Shown: one piece after another, positions 1 through 11,188 of the stretch | How the letters are laid out: the number at the start of each line of letters is the position of its first letter | Position numbering within the stretch: position 1 is the stretch's first letter | Source of the DNA: Euclidia mi | Taxonomy: Eukaryota; Arthropoda; Insecta; Lepidoptera; Erebidae | Direction: 5' to 3' | Length of the DNA: 64,000 bases | Assembly (NCBI GenBank): GCA_944739405.2 | Contig: OX123186.2 | Coordinates: 87,957,034 to 88,021,033, forward strand | Program-made: the position numbers and the translations under genes | The notes under the pieces: generated by a model | The model's database searches: none | Told to the model about the DNA's origin: nothing | The model's input: only the letters and a program-made list of their open reading frames with translations

Positions 1-1636
1 TAGTCACAAAAGCGTTGAATTTAGACGAGTTATAACATTAAGCAACAGTCTTCCTTTAATCTTTCAAAGAAACATAGCAAATATTTTTTTGGAACTAGCT
101 TCATAATTCAGTAACCACAGAAAAAACTGAGTTTTCACACTCGCAACTGACTTTTAATTTGCGACCAATTTTAGCAGAAGTGTATTAGAGGATGATAGTG
201 GTCAATATAATCCACATCTGAGCGAGATTAATCATAAACCTCTGTTACATAACGATGTCACGACCGCGCACGGTGTAAGCCATGCGCTCCAGTGCCCTTG
301 GCCTGATCTTGGCCGTGCGACTCGCAGTGTCAGCTGTGAGACCCGCGCAAGCACACATTCACGTCACGCCATAACCCGTCACCGATAAACCGCGCGCATT
401 AACTTTGACACGACGTCGCGACTCACGGCTCACATTCGCAATGACATTGTAACGGCGCTCTATTGACCTTTTGTTAATAGCTTTATCGCTTAATGATTGT
501 TTACGAGGTTTTAATATCCGTTTAATTTTAATTATGACAGGTATTAGCCAGTTGCCTTGAGTATACCCTGATGAAGTAGGTGTAAGTATGTATAATTATT
601 CTTACTCATACTCACATTTCGGAAGCTTTGTTTAAGGAGATTTTAATATCCGTTTTAATTTCAAATACAATAAACACCAATTAGTGTCAGTGTCGCTTTG
701 GGTATTATGGTATACCCCGATATAGTAGGTCGGAACATGGTCGTAGTATCTGTAATTGTCAGACCTATAGGTACTCACATTTCGACGACTTAGCTTTATA
801 CATAGTTTATAAATCGTACTGAGGTTCAAGTTTAAAATCTCTTTGAATCGTACTCGAAATTGCAGGAAGCATAGATAATATAATATGAATTCTGTACTCC
901 ATGGCAGGAAGAGTGCAGTTTCTATATGTATCTATATTTAGCACTAGAATGTTCAGCACATCGTTATCATTGTAGTATTTCATAGACTGCCAGGTATATC
1001 TTTTTTCTATCCCAATAACAAGACGAAAGAAGCTTGTTTGGCAATGATATTGTATAGCATTCTAAATTAAGTGGTGCCATTTGAATGGAATCTGCAGTTT
1101 TGCGTAAAATTCCGTTTTGTTTCAAAAGTTTGTCCACGGACAACGTTGCCAAGTAACTAAGTGTGAATGTACGATACACCAGACCAGTAAAATATAAACA
1201 ATAATATTTATCATCACGTCACTACAATGATAATTACGATTGTCTTGAGACGGTGAGATTTTGAACAGACATACCTATCGTAAACAATCAATCCAAGCTT
1301 AGTAGCAAGGTAGCTCTGCACTCCAATGGACTTTCCTGTAGATTTTAATGTAAATTTTCATGATTTCTATCAGGTTGTTACTGGTTTAACCCACCTGCTG
1401 TGCAGAGCCAGTCATGGTTCCATGCCTCCAGGCATGGGACGAGTCATATTATATACACGACCTGTATTTCCTTCTCGATAATAGACTTTTGTAAGAATTT
1501 TGTAAGCGGCTTAAAAATCTGCGGATTTCCCTTGAGCGGGAATATTAAAAAATCCTCCCTTATTCATAAAATGGCGCTGCGATGAAATGTCAATGAGGAC
1601 AAGTGATGATCGGCAATTAGCAATTTAAGGCATGGT
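1..1636. other. 5' flank or upstream intron; CpG-rich block and diverged tandem duplication
   Basis: No gene recognised. About 238-432 is rich in CpG (repeated CGCG, GCGC and CGTGCG) in an AT-rich surround and could be promoter or first-exon sequence. About 505-629 and 634-790 are diverged copies of each other: both contain TTTTAATATCCGTTT, then GTATACCC(T/C)GAT, GTAGGT and ACTCACATTTCG. The remainder shows nothing I can name. Confidence 0.35.
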
Positions 1637-1850
1637 ATAGATCGGTTCACGAAAGTTGACCACAAACAGCGGCCGTCGCGCATATGTACATTTTTGCACC
1701 AAATGGCGTGGCTCCATTCTTGACGCATTTAGGGAATGCATCAAGAACCGAGCCACGCCATTGGCATTCCACTCGCGCCTCACCCCGCACCTCCACGGGG
1801 ACCTAAAAAATTATTTCTGCGCAGTGGATCTTTCATGAACCGACTACGTA
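1637..1850. mobile_element. Foldback MITE, copy 1 (GGTTCACGAAAG ends)
   Basis: A non-autonomous element of about 210 bp with terminal inverted repeats CGGTTCACGAAAGTTGACC and, at the other end, CTTTCATGAACCG. Its middle is a second inverted repeat around GGAATGC, with GTGGCTCCATTCTTGACGCA on one side and its near complement on the other. A second copy lies at 44992-45205, about 90% identical by eye. The open frames crossing it are non-coding shadows. Confidence 0.7.
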
Positions 1851-2983
1851 TTTTGGATCGCAGCAATTTGAAATAAAATTGCCCAAGTCTCTACCTTTAG
1901 CTTTGGGCAACTAGTAGGTATCTCATTAGTCATTACTCCGGCTATAGTAACCGATGATTAAAATTCGAAGCTATTGAGCGTATGCTGCGTATGTGTACGT
2001 CCGGACCGGTAATTGAACCGCAGCGCCGGATCTTAGCAAGTCGGAACCGGTGCCCCAGGCGCCAACTTAGAAGAGCGGAAAATTCTCTTTAATTAACAAG
2101 TAAACCATCAACCACTAATTAAATAATAGTTACACCATGGCTTACTGTATTATGAATATGATGATACTTCGTGGAAATATCCTATGTTTTAATTAAATTA
2201 ATATCAAATTAACCATTTATGTCTTTTTAAGGGAGAATAGAACACTAAGGGCTGTTAAATATACATCGGTAGAGAGTTATTATAGATAAATAGACGGATA
2301 GATATCTGCTATCCATCTATTTATTTATAATATCTCAATCTACATTTGATGTTAAATCGCATTAAAATAAGGTAGGCATTGATTTGTAGATTTACATAAA
2401 ATTAAATTAATTTTGTAAGTCGAATTATATGCCGATATAAAAGCATATTCAGTTGATCAGTTATACGTACGCTGCAATATATTATGGGATGGCATATTAT
2501 TTTTAATATGAACCTAGTTTATTTTAATACACCTCGTACAAATGATGTGTAACATTTAACTGTTACATAAGGCGATATGATCACGGAAAAATAGTCAGAT
2601 TTTATAACACACCAACAATCTTTATTGTCATCGTTGTACATTTGTCGGACGAATATTGCAGGTAATAATATTGTATAGTTGTATAAATCGCCTGGAACTA
2701 TATTTTGCTGCAGCTCCAATTTCTTAGAGTACCTACTATTTTTTAATTTTTTTCGCCTTCATGTCTTTCAGAGTTGAGACTTATAGAAGTTGTCTAACAG
2801 TTGTGGTGTGATTCGAGTCTATTACTGAAACTGAGTATCGTCTATTTTAAGATAGGTATACTTATATGCTTTGCAGCTACTTACAGGTAGGTACATAGGT
2901 ACCAAATGAAAAAGTGATAAGACATGCGTCTCCTTATAGCTTAAAGCTTGTAACTTCCTTAACCGGGTAGATATTTTAGTGGT
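1851..2983. other. Unannotated AT-rich stretch
   Basis: About 2000-2075 carries a degenerate tRNA-like head on the minus strand (TTGGCGCCTGGGGCACC, then GCGGTTCAATTACCG) that may be a decayed SINE. 2279-2331 is an imperfect hairpin built on TAAATAGACGGATAGATATC. I see nothing else. Confidence 0.25.
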
Positions 2984-3196
2984 TACTAGAGGACGCCAGC
3001 AGCTACGCCTGCATTTTTTTTAATTTACCCGTTTTAGCCGATCCCGTGGGAATTTCAGGAAATCCCTTCTTAGTGCACCCCTACAGTCCCCAAGGAACAT
3101 ACATGCCAAATTTCAGCTTCCTGCGCCCAATAGTTTCGGCTGTAGCGTGTCTGTCAGTCAGTCAGTAACGCAAGGATTTTATATATTAAGATATCA
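2984..3196 (+). repeat. Dispersed repeat family C, copy 1
   Basis: A repeat of about 210 bp running from AGAGGACGCCAGCAGCTACG to a fixed end TCAGTCAGTAACGCAAGG followed by TTTTATATATTAAGA. It is almost identical to 46571-46778; related, more diverged copies are at 23668-23825, 38932-39150 and, on the minus strand, 38272-38346 and 47240-47375. The copies share the 3' end but differ in 5' extent, as expected of a retroposed 3' end. Class not determined. Confidence 0.65.
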
Positions 3197-6100
3197 TAGA
3201 TATATTTTGATATTAGTCAAATACCCCATTGAAATGAATTGAGTAAATATAAAGAGTAGTATTTAAAGTTGATGCTATGTATGTAGATCAGTAACGACTG
3301 ATACTAGATAGCGGGTTGTGATTATCACCTCCGGGTAGTTTCCGTTCTTTATCGTTAACCTACGTCGATAACGTTTCGCAGGTCACTCCAATTACCGATG
3401 TATTCCTGGATATAATTATAAGAAAACATTTGATACTATATACTCCTATGAGTACGTGGCGCTTAAATTCACTATATTACTTTTATGTAAATGGGGATAA
3501 ACTACCTATGTCGCAGACACCTGTTTGAATTGGCCGTTTAGTTGTACGGCTAGACCTGTCTACGTTTATTATTTATAATATGATATTAATTATTACATTT
3601 TTTTTCTATAATCGTTAGGGATCAGGCCAGTAAGGGCAGAGGAGGGCTTGTAGCCTTCACTGAGATTGGGTCAGGTTTGACATGGCGCAATGGGAGGAAG
3701 ACTAGACGGTTCCTGTACCCGGTCTTTTCCTCGCGTCTTTGGTCGGCAGTCGGGTCTTTTTAGTGGTAACTCCTCATACTCTAGCCCAAATTTCTCCTGG
3801 AGTCATAGATCTTAAGGGAATTTTCCGCATCGTAACAAAAAACGACCACTCAATGTTCAACATGGCTGAAATAAATCAAGCTCAATATTATTACACATAG
3901 GTACTTTTTATAAGAAACGTAACATATCATACTAATAGGTTAATTTTCTTTCGACTGAAATCTGAGTAAAACCAATACATCGCGATAAAATCCGTAAACT
4001 GTAATTTAATTTAAATATTGAACTAGTTTCTATATCTTGCTGTTCCTATGATAGTCGTATGACGCTCAATTCTAGTACCATTGCTTTTTCCACACAATCA
4101 ATATGGTCTTGCTTGCATTTACCGCCATATCAACAAGGTCATCTGTCTATCTATGAAAGCTCGCCCTTTACGATACTTGTCGGTCCTCAGTCAAAAATGT
4201 TCTATCCAGACATTTTTGAAATATCAGCTGCGCTCGCTACTTAACTTACTGAATGCATAGCTACTTCAGCATTGTGCGACTTCAGTTCCAAATTATTGGC
4301 AGAAAACGATAAGATTGAATACAGACGATACGATATAAGATAGAATAGGTACAGGAATGGGTTCTAAAGGATGAAATCCAGTGGATGTCAGATTAGTACA
4401 GAAATTGTCTCAGAAAACCAGGCATTAAAATTCTGGTGCTGTAGTCAGAAGTTATAACAATAAGGTGAGATATGCAAAATAGAGAACCACAAGGAACACA
4501 TACATTTATTTATGTAACCGTCAATCGCATCAAGTTCAAGTAATATTACAACTATTACAAGCAATTTTAAACGTACATCCATTGAGACGATCAAGTTTTA
4601 ACGACGTGCTATAAAACAGCTCAATGGAGTAATCATTCTGAAGACATGACTCTATAAAGTGATAGTGTCAAGTGTTATACGTAAAAGGTGATATCTAGAA
4701 ATCAGATCGTTATTGCTGATGTGTCTTCGAGCCAGTGCTGACGAATATACATAAGTAATCATAGTACTTACCTGGCCGAGAACGCCAAAGAAATATCAGA
4801 AGACCCAGGAAACAAGTAAGACGAAATAAATATCTACATAGGTAGGTACTTACTTGTAAAAAAAATGCGTAAGTGGTAGTTCAAAGTGCAAGTGCCTGAC
4901 GAAAGTTCGAAAGATGTATTATTATTATTAAAATAAATAAATAAACTATGACAACAATATCATAGCTCCGAAATGAACATACGAAAAGTTTAAATATTTT
5001 TTGTTGTTATCATGATGTGATCATAAATTCATAATATTTAAAATATTATCAAATAATTTAAGGACTGCTTAACTATTTAACGAATTGCTCTGTTTATATG
5101 TGGCTATACAAAATGCTCACTTTTCTGATTGACTTGTAATCAGTGAAAATAAACTGAAGCCGCGTGACCCGTAGCGTTTATTTACATTTATAGCGCGTGA
5201 TGGTTTTAGGTTAATTCCGTCTACAATATCTTTTATTGATATCGATAGCTGCTTGATATACTTACTGCTCTTACTGTCCAACCTTTAGTTGTCATTTAGA
5301 GTTCGTTTGAGCTCCGTGACAATCCGCACATTAAATTAATCTCTCAAATTATGAATTAAATACTAAATTACATTACCGTACCTACATTTACATAAATCCT
5401 CTTTTACGAAATAAGTTTATCCTATATTATCTGTGATATTTTTTTGGTTTACTTTTTATTTTTAAAAATGGAATTCTTGACACGTAAAGTCAAATCTCAC
5501 AGTCAAATTGACGCACGTCAAGTGAATGGCTCAATGCACACTGGGGAAAATAAACGGTAAGTTTTTATAATTCTCTAATAATTTTCCATTGAATAATCTA
5601 CAGTTACTCTATATAAAAAGTGGGTTTGAAGTTATATAAATACAAAACATGCGCGGTTTGTTCCCCTTTCCATGTGGCTAGAGGTGACTTCTTATGAAGA
5701 ATATCTAGGAACAACATAGGTAGTTAATAAAATTGCAGTATATATTATTTTAGTGAATAATATATAGAGAGTTATATATATAGTTACTTCTTAAATCCAA
5801 AAGTATCCGTATCAAAAAGTTACTACTTTGGTTGAAAAATATTACTTATTAATATTTGACTGTGACGAAATCATTGGAGTGAATTAAACTAACTACTTTG
5901 CGCTGTAGCTAAGTCTAAGCCCGAACCAGTGCAAAACATTTTTTTTCCAGAATACCATTATTAAATATACCTTATGTATATAAATTCAATTACTTAATCA
6001 TTATTATTTTCATAGTAGTATTTGAAATATGATTAAAACAAATTAAAAGTGCATTTCAATATTGCTTGTCTCAGGCAAACACGAACTATTAATTTGATAC

Positions 6101-6388
6101 TATGTTGTAAATCATTGTTATGGTTAATGAATATAGGTACCTATGTTTAGGTTCAGTAGACTGTACCTGCGAAAGCCATTTAATAAATAACATAATTTGA
6201 TACTTTCTTAATATTGTAGCCATATTTGCCGAGATCTTGCGGAGTGCTAGGCTCAGCACAAAGCATTGCTTACTGTTCTTGGATACTTTGTCGACAAGGT
6301 GCTTTCACTTCTGTAATTTCGTAGTAGAAATAGAACATTTAAGTACAAAACATAGACCATTAAAGAACATTATTCTTAAAAATAACGA
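3197..6388. other. Unannotated AT-rich stretch
   Basis: No gene or repeat family recognised. About 3610-3800 is relatively GC-rich (ATCAGGCCAGTAAGGGCAGA onward) but I could not match it to another copy in the window. The open frame at 4059-4244 shows no family features. Confidence 0.2.
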
Positions 6389-6546
6389 GGAGAACACTGT
6401 CTGAAAATAAACTAACTTTAAATTTCGAACACATTTTAAAGTTGCCATATTCGAATACAATTTTACTATTGCCTATATTAAAAAATTAAATGAAGTACAC
6501 ATGGAGCTATAGAAGTACTATAATTTGTTTTCAGATAGTGTTCCCC
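6389..6546. mobile_element. Short MITE with GGAACACT-type ends
   Basis: Inverted ends GGAGAACACTGTCTGAAAAT at the left and, at the right, TTTTCAGATAGTGTTCCCC enclose about 115 bp of AT-rich sequence. Similar terminal sequence (GGGGAACACTGTC) occurs at 21599-21611, suggesting a family. Non-coding. Confidence 0.5.
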
Positions 6547-6700
6547 TGCGGTACTCATGAATTGTCCGTGTGAGACGGACGAGACTCGATGTCCCGGTAA
6601 ACCTAGGTAGGCCGTAGAGCCTCGTAGCCACGTAGCCAGTAGGGTCACGTAGCGTTATTGCCGCGTAGACGGACTTACGGCAAACGTAGCGTATAAAATA
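6547..6700 (+). promoter_or_regulatory. CpG-rich block with repeated CGTAG and a TATAAAA
   Basis: The pentamer CGTAG or a close variant recurs about eight times in 150 bp (CCGTAGAGCC, CTCGTAGCC, CACGTAGCC, CACGTAGCG, GCGTAGAC, ACGTAGCG), followed by GTATAAAATAAAC near 6691. It lies 3.3 kb upstream of Men exon 1, so an upstream promoter is possible. A decayed repeat would look the same. Low confidence. Confidence 0.2.
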
Positions 6701-7242
6701 AACTTGATGTTCTTTTCCTGTAAAATAAGTATACCCTTACAAGTTACATTGTTTGTAATACCTATGATAAAGTACTCGTAAATTGATATAATAATATGTA
6801 CTTAATTACATGAACATGTATTTTACTTTATAGTATGAAGATATTATACGTAGAACAGTAGGTATCGTAGTAAAATATTTATATTGCCAGTTATTAATTT
6901 TAATTCTAAATATTAATTTTACATTTTAACATTTATTTATGAAATGGTAAGTACTAAAATTCTGCCCAGATAATTTCTTGTACATATTAATTCCTCTAAC
7001 AAGATTTTCGTCCTTTTAATGCGCTGTAGATATTGAAGTTTATTTAAACACATGTAAATATTTAAACCTTTTAATAGTAATAGCAAAGAAATAATTAAAA
7101 CGTTTGTTAGTATAATACAGTTAATTTACTTACCGTGGAAATACTAGAGTAAATTCTAGACTAACCTAATCTTTGTACTTTTGTCGTCTTTTTGAGGTAA
7201 ATAATCTTTTTTATGCTTATTATACATTCAAATATACCTACT

Positions 7243-8365
7243 TAGTCTGGCCATAAATACTGTTACAATTAAAAATAAAAAAATATTATATTTGAATTTG
7301 GGTACGTCATTTATAGACGATTGTTTATTGTGTTTTCTCGTTTTGGCGCCAATACATTGTACAATATTTTGCGATATTAAAATGGAGTGAACCGAATCGC
7401 TGTGATTGCATTACACAAAGTAGGTATGGAGCCAAAAGCAATTTTTAAAACCCTCCATACACTTGGTATTAGTCAAATGTTTGTGTACCGGGCTCTTAAT
7501 AGGTACAATGAGACCTCCTCTGTTTGTGACAGAAAAGACCTGGCCGTCCACGTAGTGTTCGTACGAAAAAGGTGGTGAAAGCAGTAAGGGAAAGAATTCG
7601 AAGAAATCCTGTCCGAAAGCAAAAGATTTTATCTCGGGAGATGAAGATAGTACCTAGAACCATGTCGCGTATTTTAAAAGATGACTTAGGACTTGCAGCC
7701 TATAAGAGACGCACTGGTAATTTCTTAACTGATAATTTAAAATAGAATAGGGTGGTAAAATCGAAACAACTACTGAAGCGGTACGCAAAGGGAGTCACAG
7801 AAAATTTGGTGTACGGATAATTTTTTTTTAAAATGTTACCTATGAAGGAGTGACTGAGCCATATTTTTGTGAAAAAGGTATCAAAACATCGGCACAAGTG
7901 TATCAAAATACCATTCTTGAGAAGGTAGTTAAGCCCCTTAACAACACCATGTTCAATAACCAAGTATGGTCCTTCCAGCAAGACTCGGCACCGGGTCATA
8001 AAGCTCGGTCCACGCAGTCTTGGTTGGAAGCGAACGTTTCGGTCTTCATCAGAGCTGAAGACTAGCTATCGTCTAGTCCCGATCCTAATCCGCTGGATTA
8101 TGATTTATGGTCAGTTTTAGAGAGTACGGCTTGCTCTAAACGCCATGAAAATAATGCATACGATTGGCAGTGAAAAATTATCCCATGGAAAGAGTGCGTG
8201 CTTCTATTGATAACTGACCTCAACGACCGACCGAACGACCACTTCGAATAAGCTTTTTATTTTTTAAATTGTTTTATGTATTAAACTAACACACTGTAAA
8301 AGTAATAAATGTTAATAGCAATTAAAAAATTTTTTTTTTTTGTTACAATATTTATGGCAAGACTA
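7243..8365 (+). mobile_element. mariner (DD37D, maT-like) transposon, defective
   Basis: A 1.12-kb cut-and-paste DNA transposon. The ends are inverted repeats of about 26 bp, TAGTCTGGCCATAAATACTG at the left and the complement of TAGTCTTGCCATAAATATTG at the right, each bounded by TA as expected for Tc1/mariner target sites. It encloses a broken transposase reading + from 7387. No complete transposase is present, so it can move only if another copy supplies one. Confidence 0.88.
7387..8260 (+). pseudogene. mariner DD37D transposase pseudogene
   Basis: The N-terminal helix-turn-helix region (7387-7578) includes VIALHKVGMEPKAIFK. Conceptual reading then shifts frame near 7540-7580, and a second open piece (7850-8065) carries QQDSAPGHKARSTQSWLEAN, holding the second catalytic Asp. 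A TAG stop at 8063-8065 stands where the family has Trp (AED-W-SSSPD). After it the frame continues SSSPDPNPLDYDLW. Counting from the Asp of QQD to the Asp of LDY gives 37 residues, the DD37D spacing of the maT-type group. Further frame damage follows the LW segment. A non-functional relic. Confidence 0.88.
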
Positions 8366-9215
8366 GGTATTGTATAATTATGTATATCCACGACAGCAGT
8401 ATTTTACTGTGAAATATTTTAAAAGATTTATGCTATTTTACTGTAAGAGTGATGGTGACAGTGAAATATAGAAATCAAAACTAATCACTTATCGCTTCAC
8501 CTTCAAAGTTTAGGTGACAAAATAGGTTTGGCGAATAAAATATTACGTTTGGCTATAGTATCAACTTTATCTATGAAAACATAAAAAAAAATCTATAGGT
8601 AATAATTATTACAAAACTGTAGGATAACAGAGTTTCTACATTAAAACTACAAAAAGCTGAATAGTCTTTTTCAATGCTAGTATGTAATAAATACATATGT
8701 ATGTACTTGCCTTTTTTTGAAGTTTTTCAGTTTATTATCAATATATCATACGGAAAATAGCGCTTTACAATAAATTACCGCTATGTGAAATTCTTTGATC
8801 AATTTAAGTAATTATTATTTTTGACAACAGATAGTTATCTACTCATACTCATATGATGTATTCACAACTAACCGACTTCATTAAAATATTTTTATTAACA
8901 CAAGTGGCTTATTGAGTTCGATTCCCATAGTCTTCAATAAATTATATAGGGTTGTTCTACAAACTATCTATACACGTGGGCCTTTTACGGAAGTTGTTTA
9001 TTTTAAACAATAGCAGATAGGGCTGTTATAATAATATGAGAAATACATATTCACATAAAAACTACTTGTTATGAAGATTTTTCAGATGTTAATTAACGAA
9101 TGACAGATATAGATCTATTCTTCATATGCAGAGTTATATAGATTTGAACAAAACTCTGAATAATTCATAGATTTGTTCAAAACGCCCGCTAATATTTTTT
9201 TATTTTTTATTTAAT
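8366..9215. other. Unannotated AT-rich stretch
   Basis: No gene, repeat copy or structured RNA recognised. Confidence 0.2.
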
Positions 9216-9470
9216 TTTCTACCAATATTTTACCACATACACACATCACCATCTAGTCCCAAACTAAGCAGAGCTTGTACTATGGGATTGATAATGGATA
9301 AACATACATATGTACTTTTTTTTTGTAAATACATTCATATTATACATAGAAACACCCAGACTAAGACAAATATCCATGTTCATGCACACAAATGTTTGAC
9401 TTGAGCGGGAATCGAACCCGCGACCTTCGGCGTAGCAGTCGCTAACACTCCCGCTGCGCCAACCGGTAAA
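9216..9470 (-). mobile_element. tRNA-headed SINE (family S4)
   Basis: Read on the minus strand, the head is GGTTGGCGCAGCGGGAGTG (A-box position) and GTCGCGGGTTCGATTCCCGC (B box, T-stem/loop), followed by a non-tRNA body containing AAACATTTGTGTGCATGAAC and GGGACTAGATGGTGATGTG. T-rich, similar direct sequences flank both sides (around 9196-9215 and 9471-9488), consistent with a target-site duplication. The head is not a usable tRNA gene because it runs straight into the SINE body. Confidence 0.65.
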
Positions 9471-10003
9471 GTTTTTTATTTATTTAACTTTTTGCACAAT
9501 ACAAAGAAATAGGTAATGTGGTACATCGCCGGACTTTACGGCTTAGGCATTCTCTACTTGCAAATTGGCGCGCCTGCAACCGATTCACCGCACGAATGGC
9601 GAACTGAAATGTATTGTCTAGAAGGTATTTATTTTATAGTTGGCCTAAACCACGGATTCCTTCAAAAATGTCACTGACCCCATCATTGCTCTACTTATTA
9701 TTACAATGTGGTTTGTCATATCGATCCTATTTCCGTATGTATGTCAAAGAACCGCAGTACAATCAGTCAGTTCCTGAAGTGATAATATAATTTATAAAAC
9801 CAATTTTTCAACCTTAACAGAGTAGGTATATAATTTAGTGGACCCCCGTAAAACTTTAGTACGGCTAAATACACGAGTAATCAAATAGATTAAATCGACA
9901 GACAATAGTAAAATAACTGTTAGCACAAGGTTAACATCCGAGCGCCATCTGTTATCGAGCGGATGTAACCGCACTGTGGTTCGTATCTATGTTATCGCTG
10001 AAA

Positions 10004-10023
10004 AATTTTCCCGCTTTCCCAGG
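10004..10023 (+). other. Men: Candidate splice acceptor upstream of the Men start codon
   Basis: The sequence ATTTTCCCGCTTTCCCAG|G has a near-ideal polypyrimidine tract followed by CAG, with AG at 10021-10022, 13 bases before the ATG at 10036. If used, coding exon 1 is 10023-10233 and transcription starts in an upstream non-coding exon, either in 1-10000 or outside the window. Inference from the splice signal only. Confidence 0.5.
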
Positions 10024-10035
10024 AGCGATTCCGCG

Positions 10036-10233
10036 ATGAGTCCAGCGCCCCCCGCCCACCGAGACAAAACTTGCGCTGATCGCGCTTGCTGCAAGCAGTC
10101 GCTAGCGGCCAGCGAAGGGAAGTGTACGCACAACATGGATCGCGATCGTATCGGAATGTGGGGAAACGGTGACGGACAGCCGGTCAGCAAACTCAGCGGG
10201 CTCGACCACCTCAAGCACCCGGGACTTAACAAG
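10036..10233 (+). CDS. Men: Malic enzyme, coding exon 1 (N-terminus)
   Basis: First coding exon of a malic enzyme, which oxidatively decarboxylates malate to pyruvate with production of NADPH (cytosolic supply for lipid synthesis in the NADP family; NAD or mitochondrial forms also exist). From the ATG at 10036 there are 66 codons, ending in KHPGLNK followed by a GT donor at 10234-10235. The last residues join in phase 0 to exon 2 at 61061 and match the spacing of animal malic enzymes, where an NK-type dipeptide precedes the (G/D)LAFT(I/L)EER block. Two starts are possible: 10036 (G at -3) adds a 33-residue, cysteine-rich leader; 10135 (context CAACATGG, A at -3 and G at +4) is the better context and opens directly on MDRDRIGMWG. 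The leader mixes basic and acidic residues, so I do not call a transit peptide. The frame stays open past the donor to 10461, but that extension has no family resemblance. Gene identity is strong; start choice and cofactor class are uncertain. Confidence 0.87.
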
Positions 10234-11049
10234 GTACTGTTCCTAGTGTATATTCAAAATAATAGTGTTTTGACAGAGTGTTTCGATGACCGCGTATTTC
10301 GGTTAGGTCATGGTTGCGACTTACGGAAGTGTTCTCTTTTGCCAAATCGTATGATCGGTGTGTGTACGATAGGTTATTATGAGCCGGCTTCAGGTGCCGG
10401 TGTCTGCTGGCCCCTCTACCTACAGCCGCATACTCTATTGTCATGTAAATGTTTGTTTTGAACTTTACACCCGGCGGCGTCAAAGTTTACGTCAAGTTGA
10501 TTCGACGCCAGTATCAACAAACTTGTGCCGGGAACGGAAACGTGATTGTTTATACGAATATTATTTCTTTGCAGCGGACGGTTTAATAATTAAAATAATA
10601 TAAGATCTCACTAATGAGAAAATTCATTATTTATAATAAGGTCACGTACAGTGCTAGGTGCTAGGAATAAAATATAAACTGCTTTTTCAATTTTAAAGTT
10701 AATTATTTTTAGTACAGTTACATTTACAGTTGAGGAAGTGTATGTGTACATATTTCATTTATTATAATATATCATTATAATTTTGATACTAACAGAAATA
10801 CAAACAAGTTGCAATAAGGAACTCTATATGACTCAATGACATGGGTACTTCCGATTTGATTTTACCTTGATACTGCTTAGGCCTAATTAGTCATTATTGT
10901 GTGTAGGCATGTCATACACATTGGTTTAATACCTGAGCAAGACAGTGCGTAAATCGGTGTTTGTAATATAGTGAATAATTATTGTGAAATAATATTACAA
11001 CATTGCTAAATAACACTGATAATGTGTTTTCCCAAGGCATATACACGGT

Positions 11050-11188
11050 AATGTGCCCGGTACGGCAATAGGCTCGCCCCCTATTACGTGGGACCTAAAA
11101 ATTCATGGCGAAATGTGGGTGTAATATTACACCTCTGCCTACCCCTTCGGGGATACAGGCGTGAGTCTATAAAAATAAATAAAATATA
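11050..11188 (+). mobile_element. SINE family S1, 5'-truncated copy
   Basis: The 3' half of family S1 only: GTGCCCGGTACGGCAATAGG, the CCCCCTATTACGTGGGACC block, GGCGAAATGTGGGTG, and the tail CTGCCTACCCCTTCGGGGAT ending in GTGAGTCTATAAAAATAAAT. The tRNA-like head is missing. Confidence 0.8.

Noticed and set aside
6547..6700. CRISPR-like repeat array
   Set aside because: The repeats are 5-bp, irregularly spaced and in a eukaryotic setting.
9987..10232. 81-codon minus-strand open frame opposite Men exon 1
   Set aside because: It is the complement of the malic enzyme exon and has no family features of its own.
10234..10461. Extension of the exon 1 frame past the donor site
   Set aside because: The translation after LNK has no malic enzyme resemblance, while the GT at 10234 joins exactly to exon 2.
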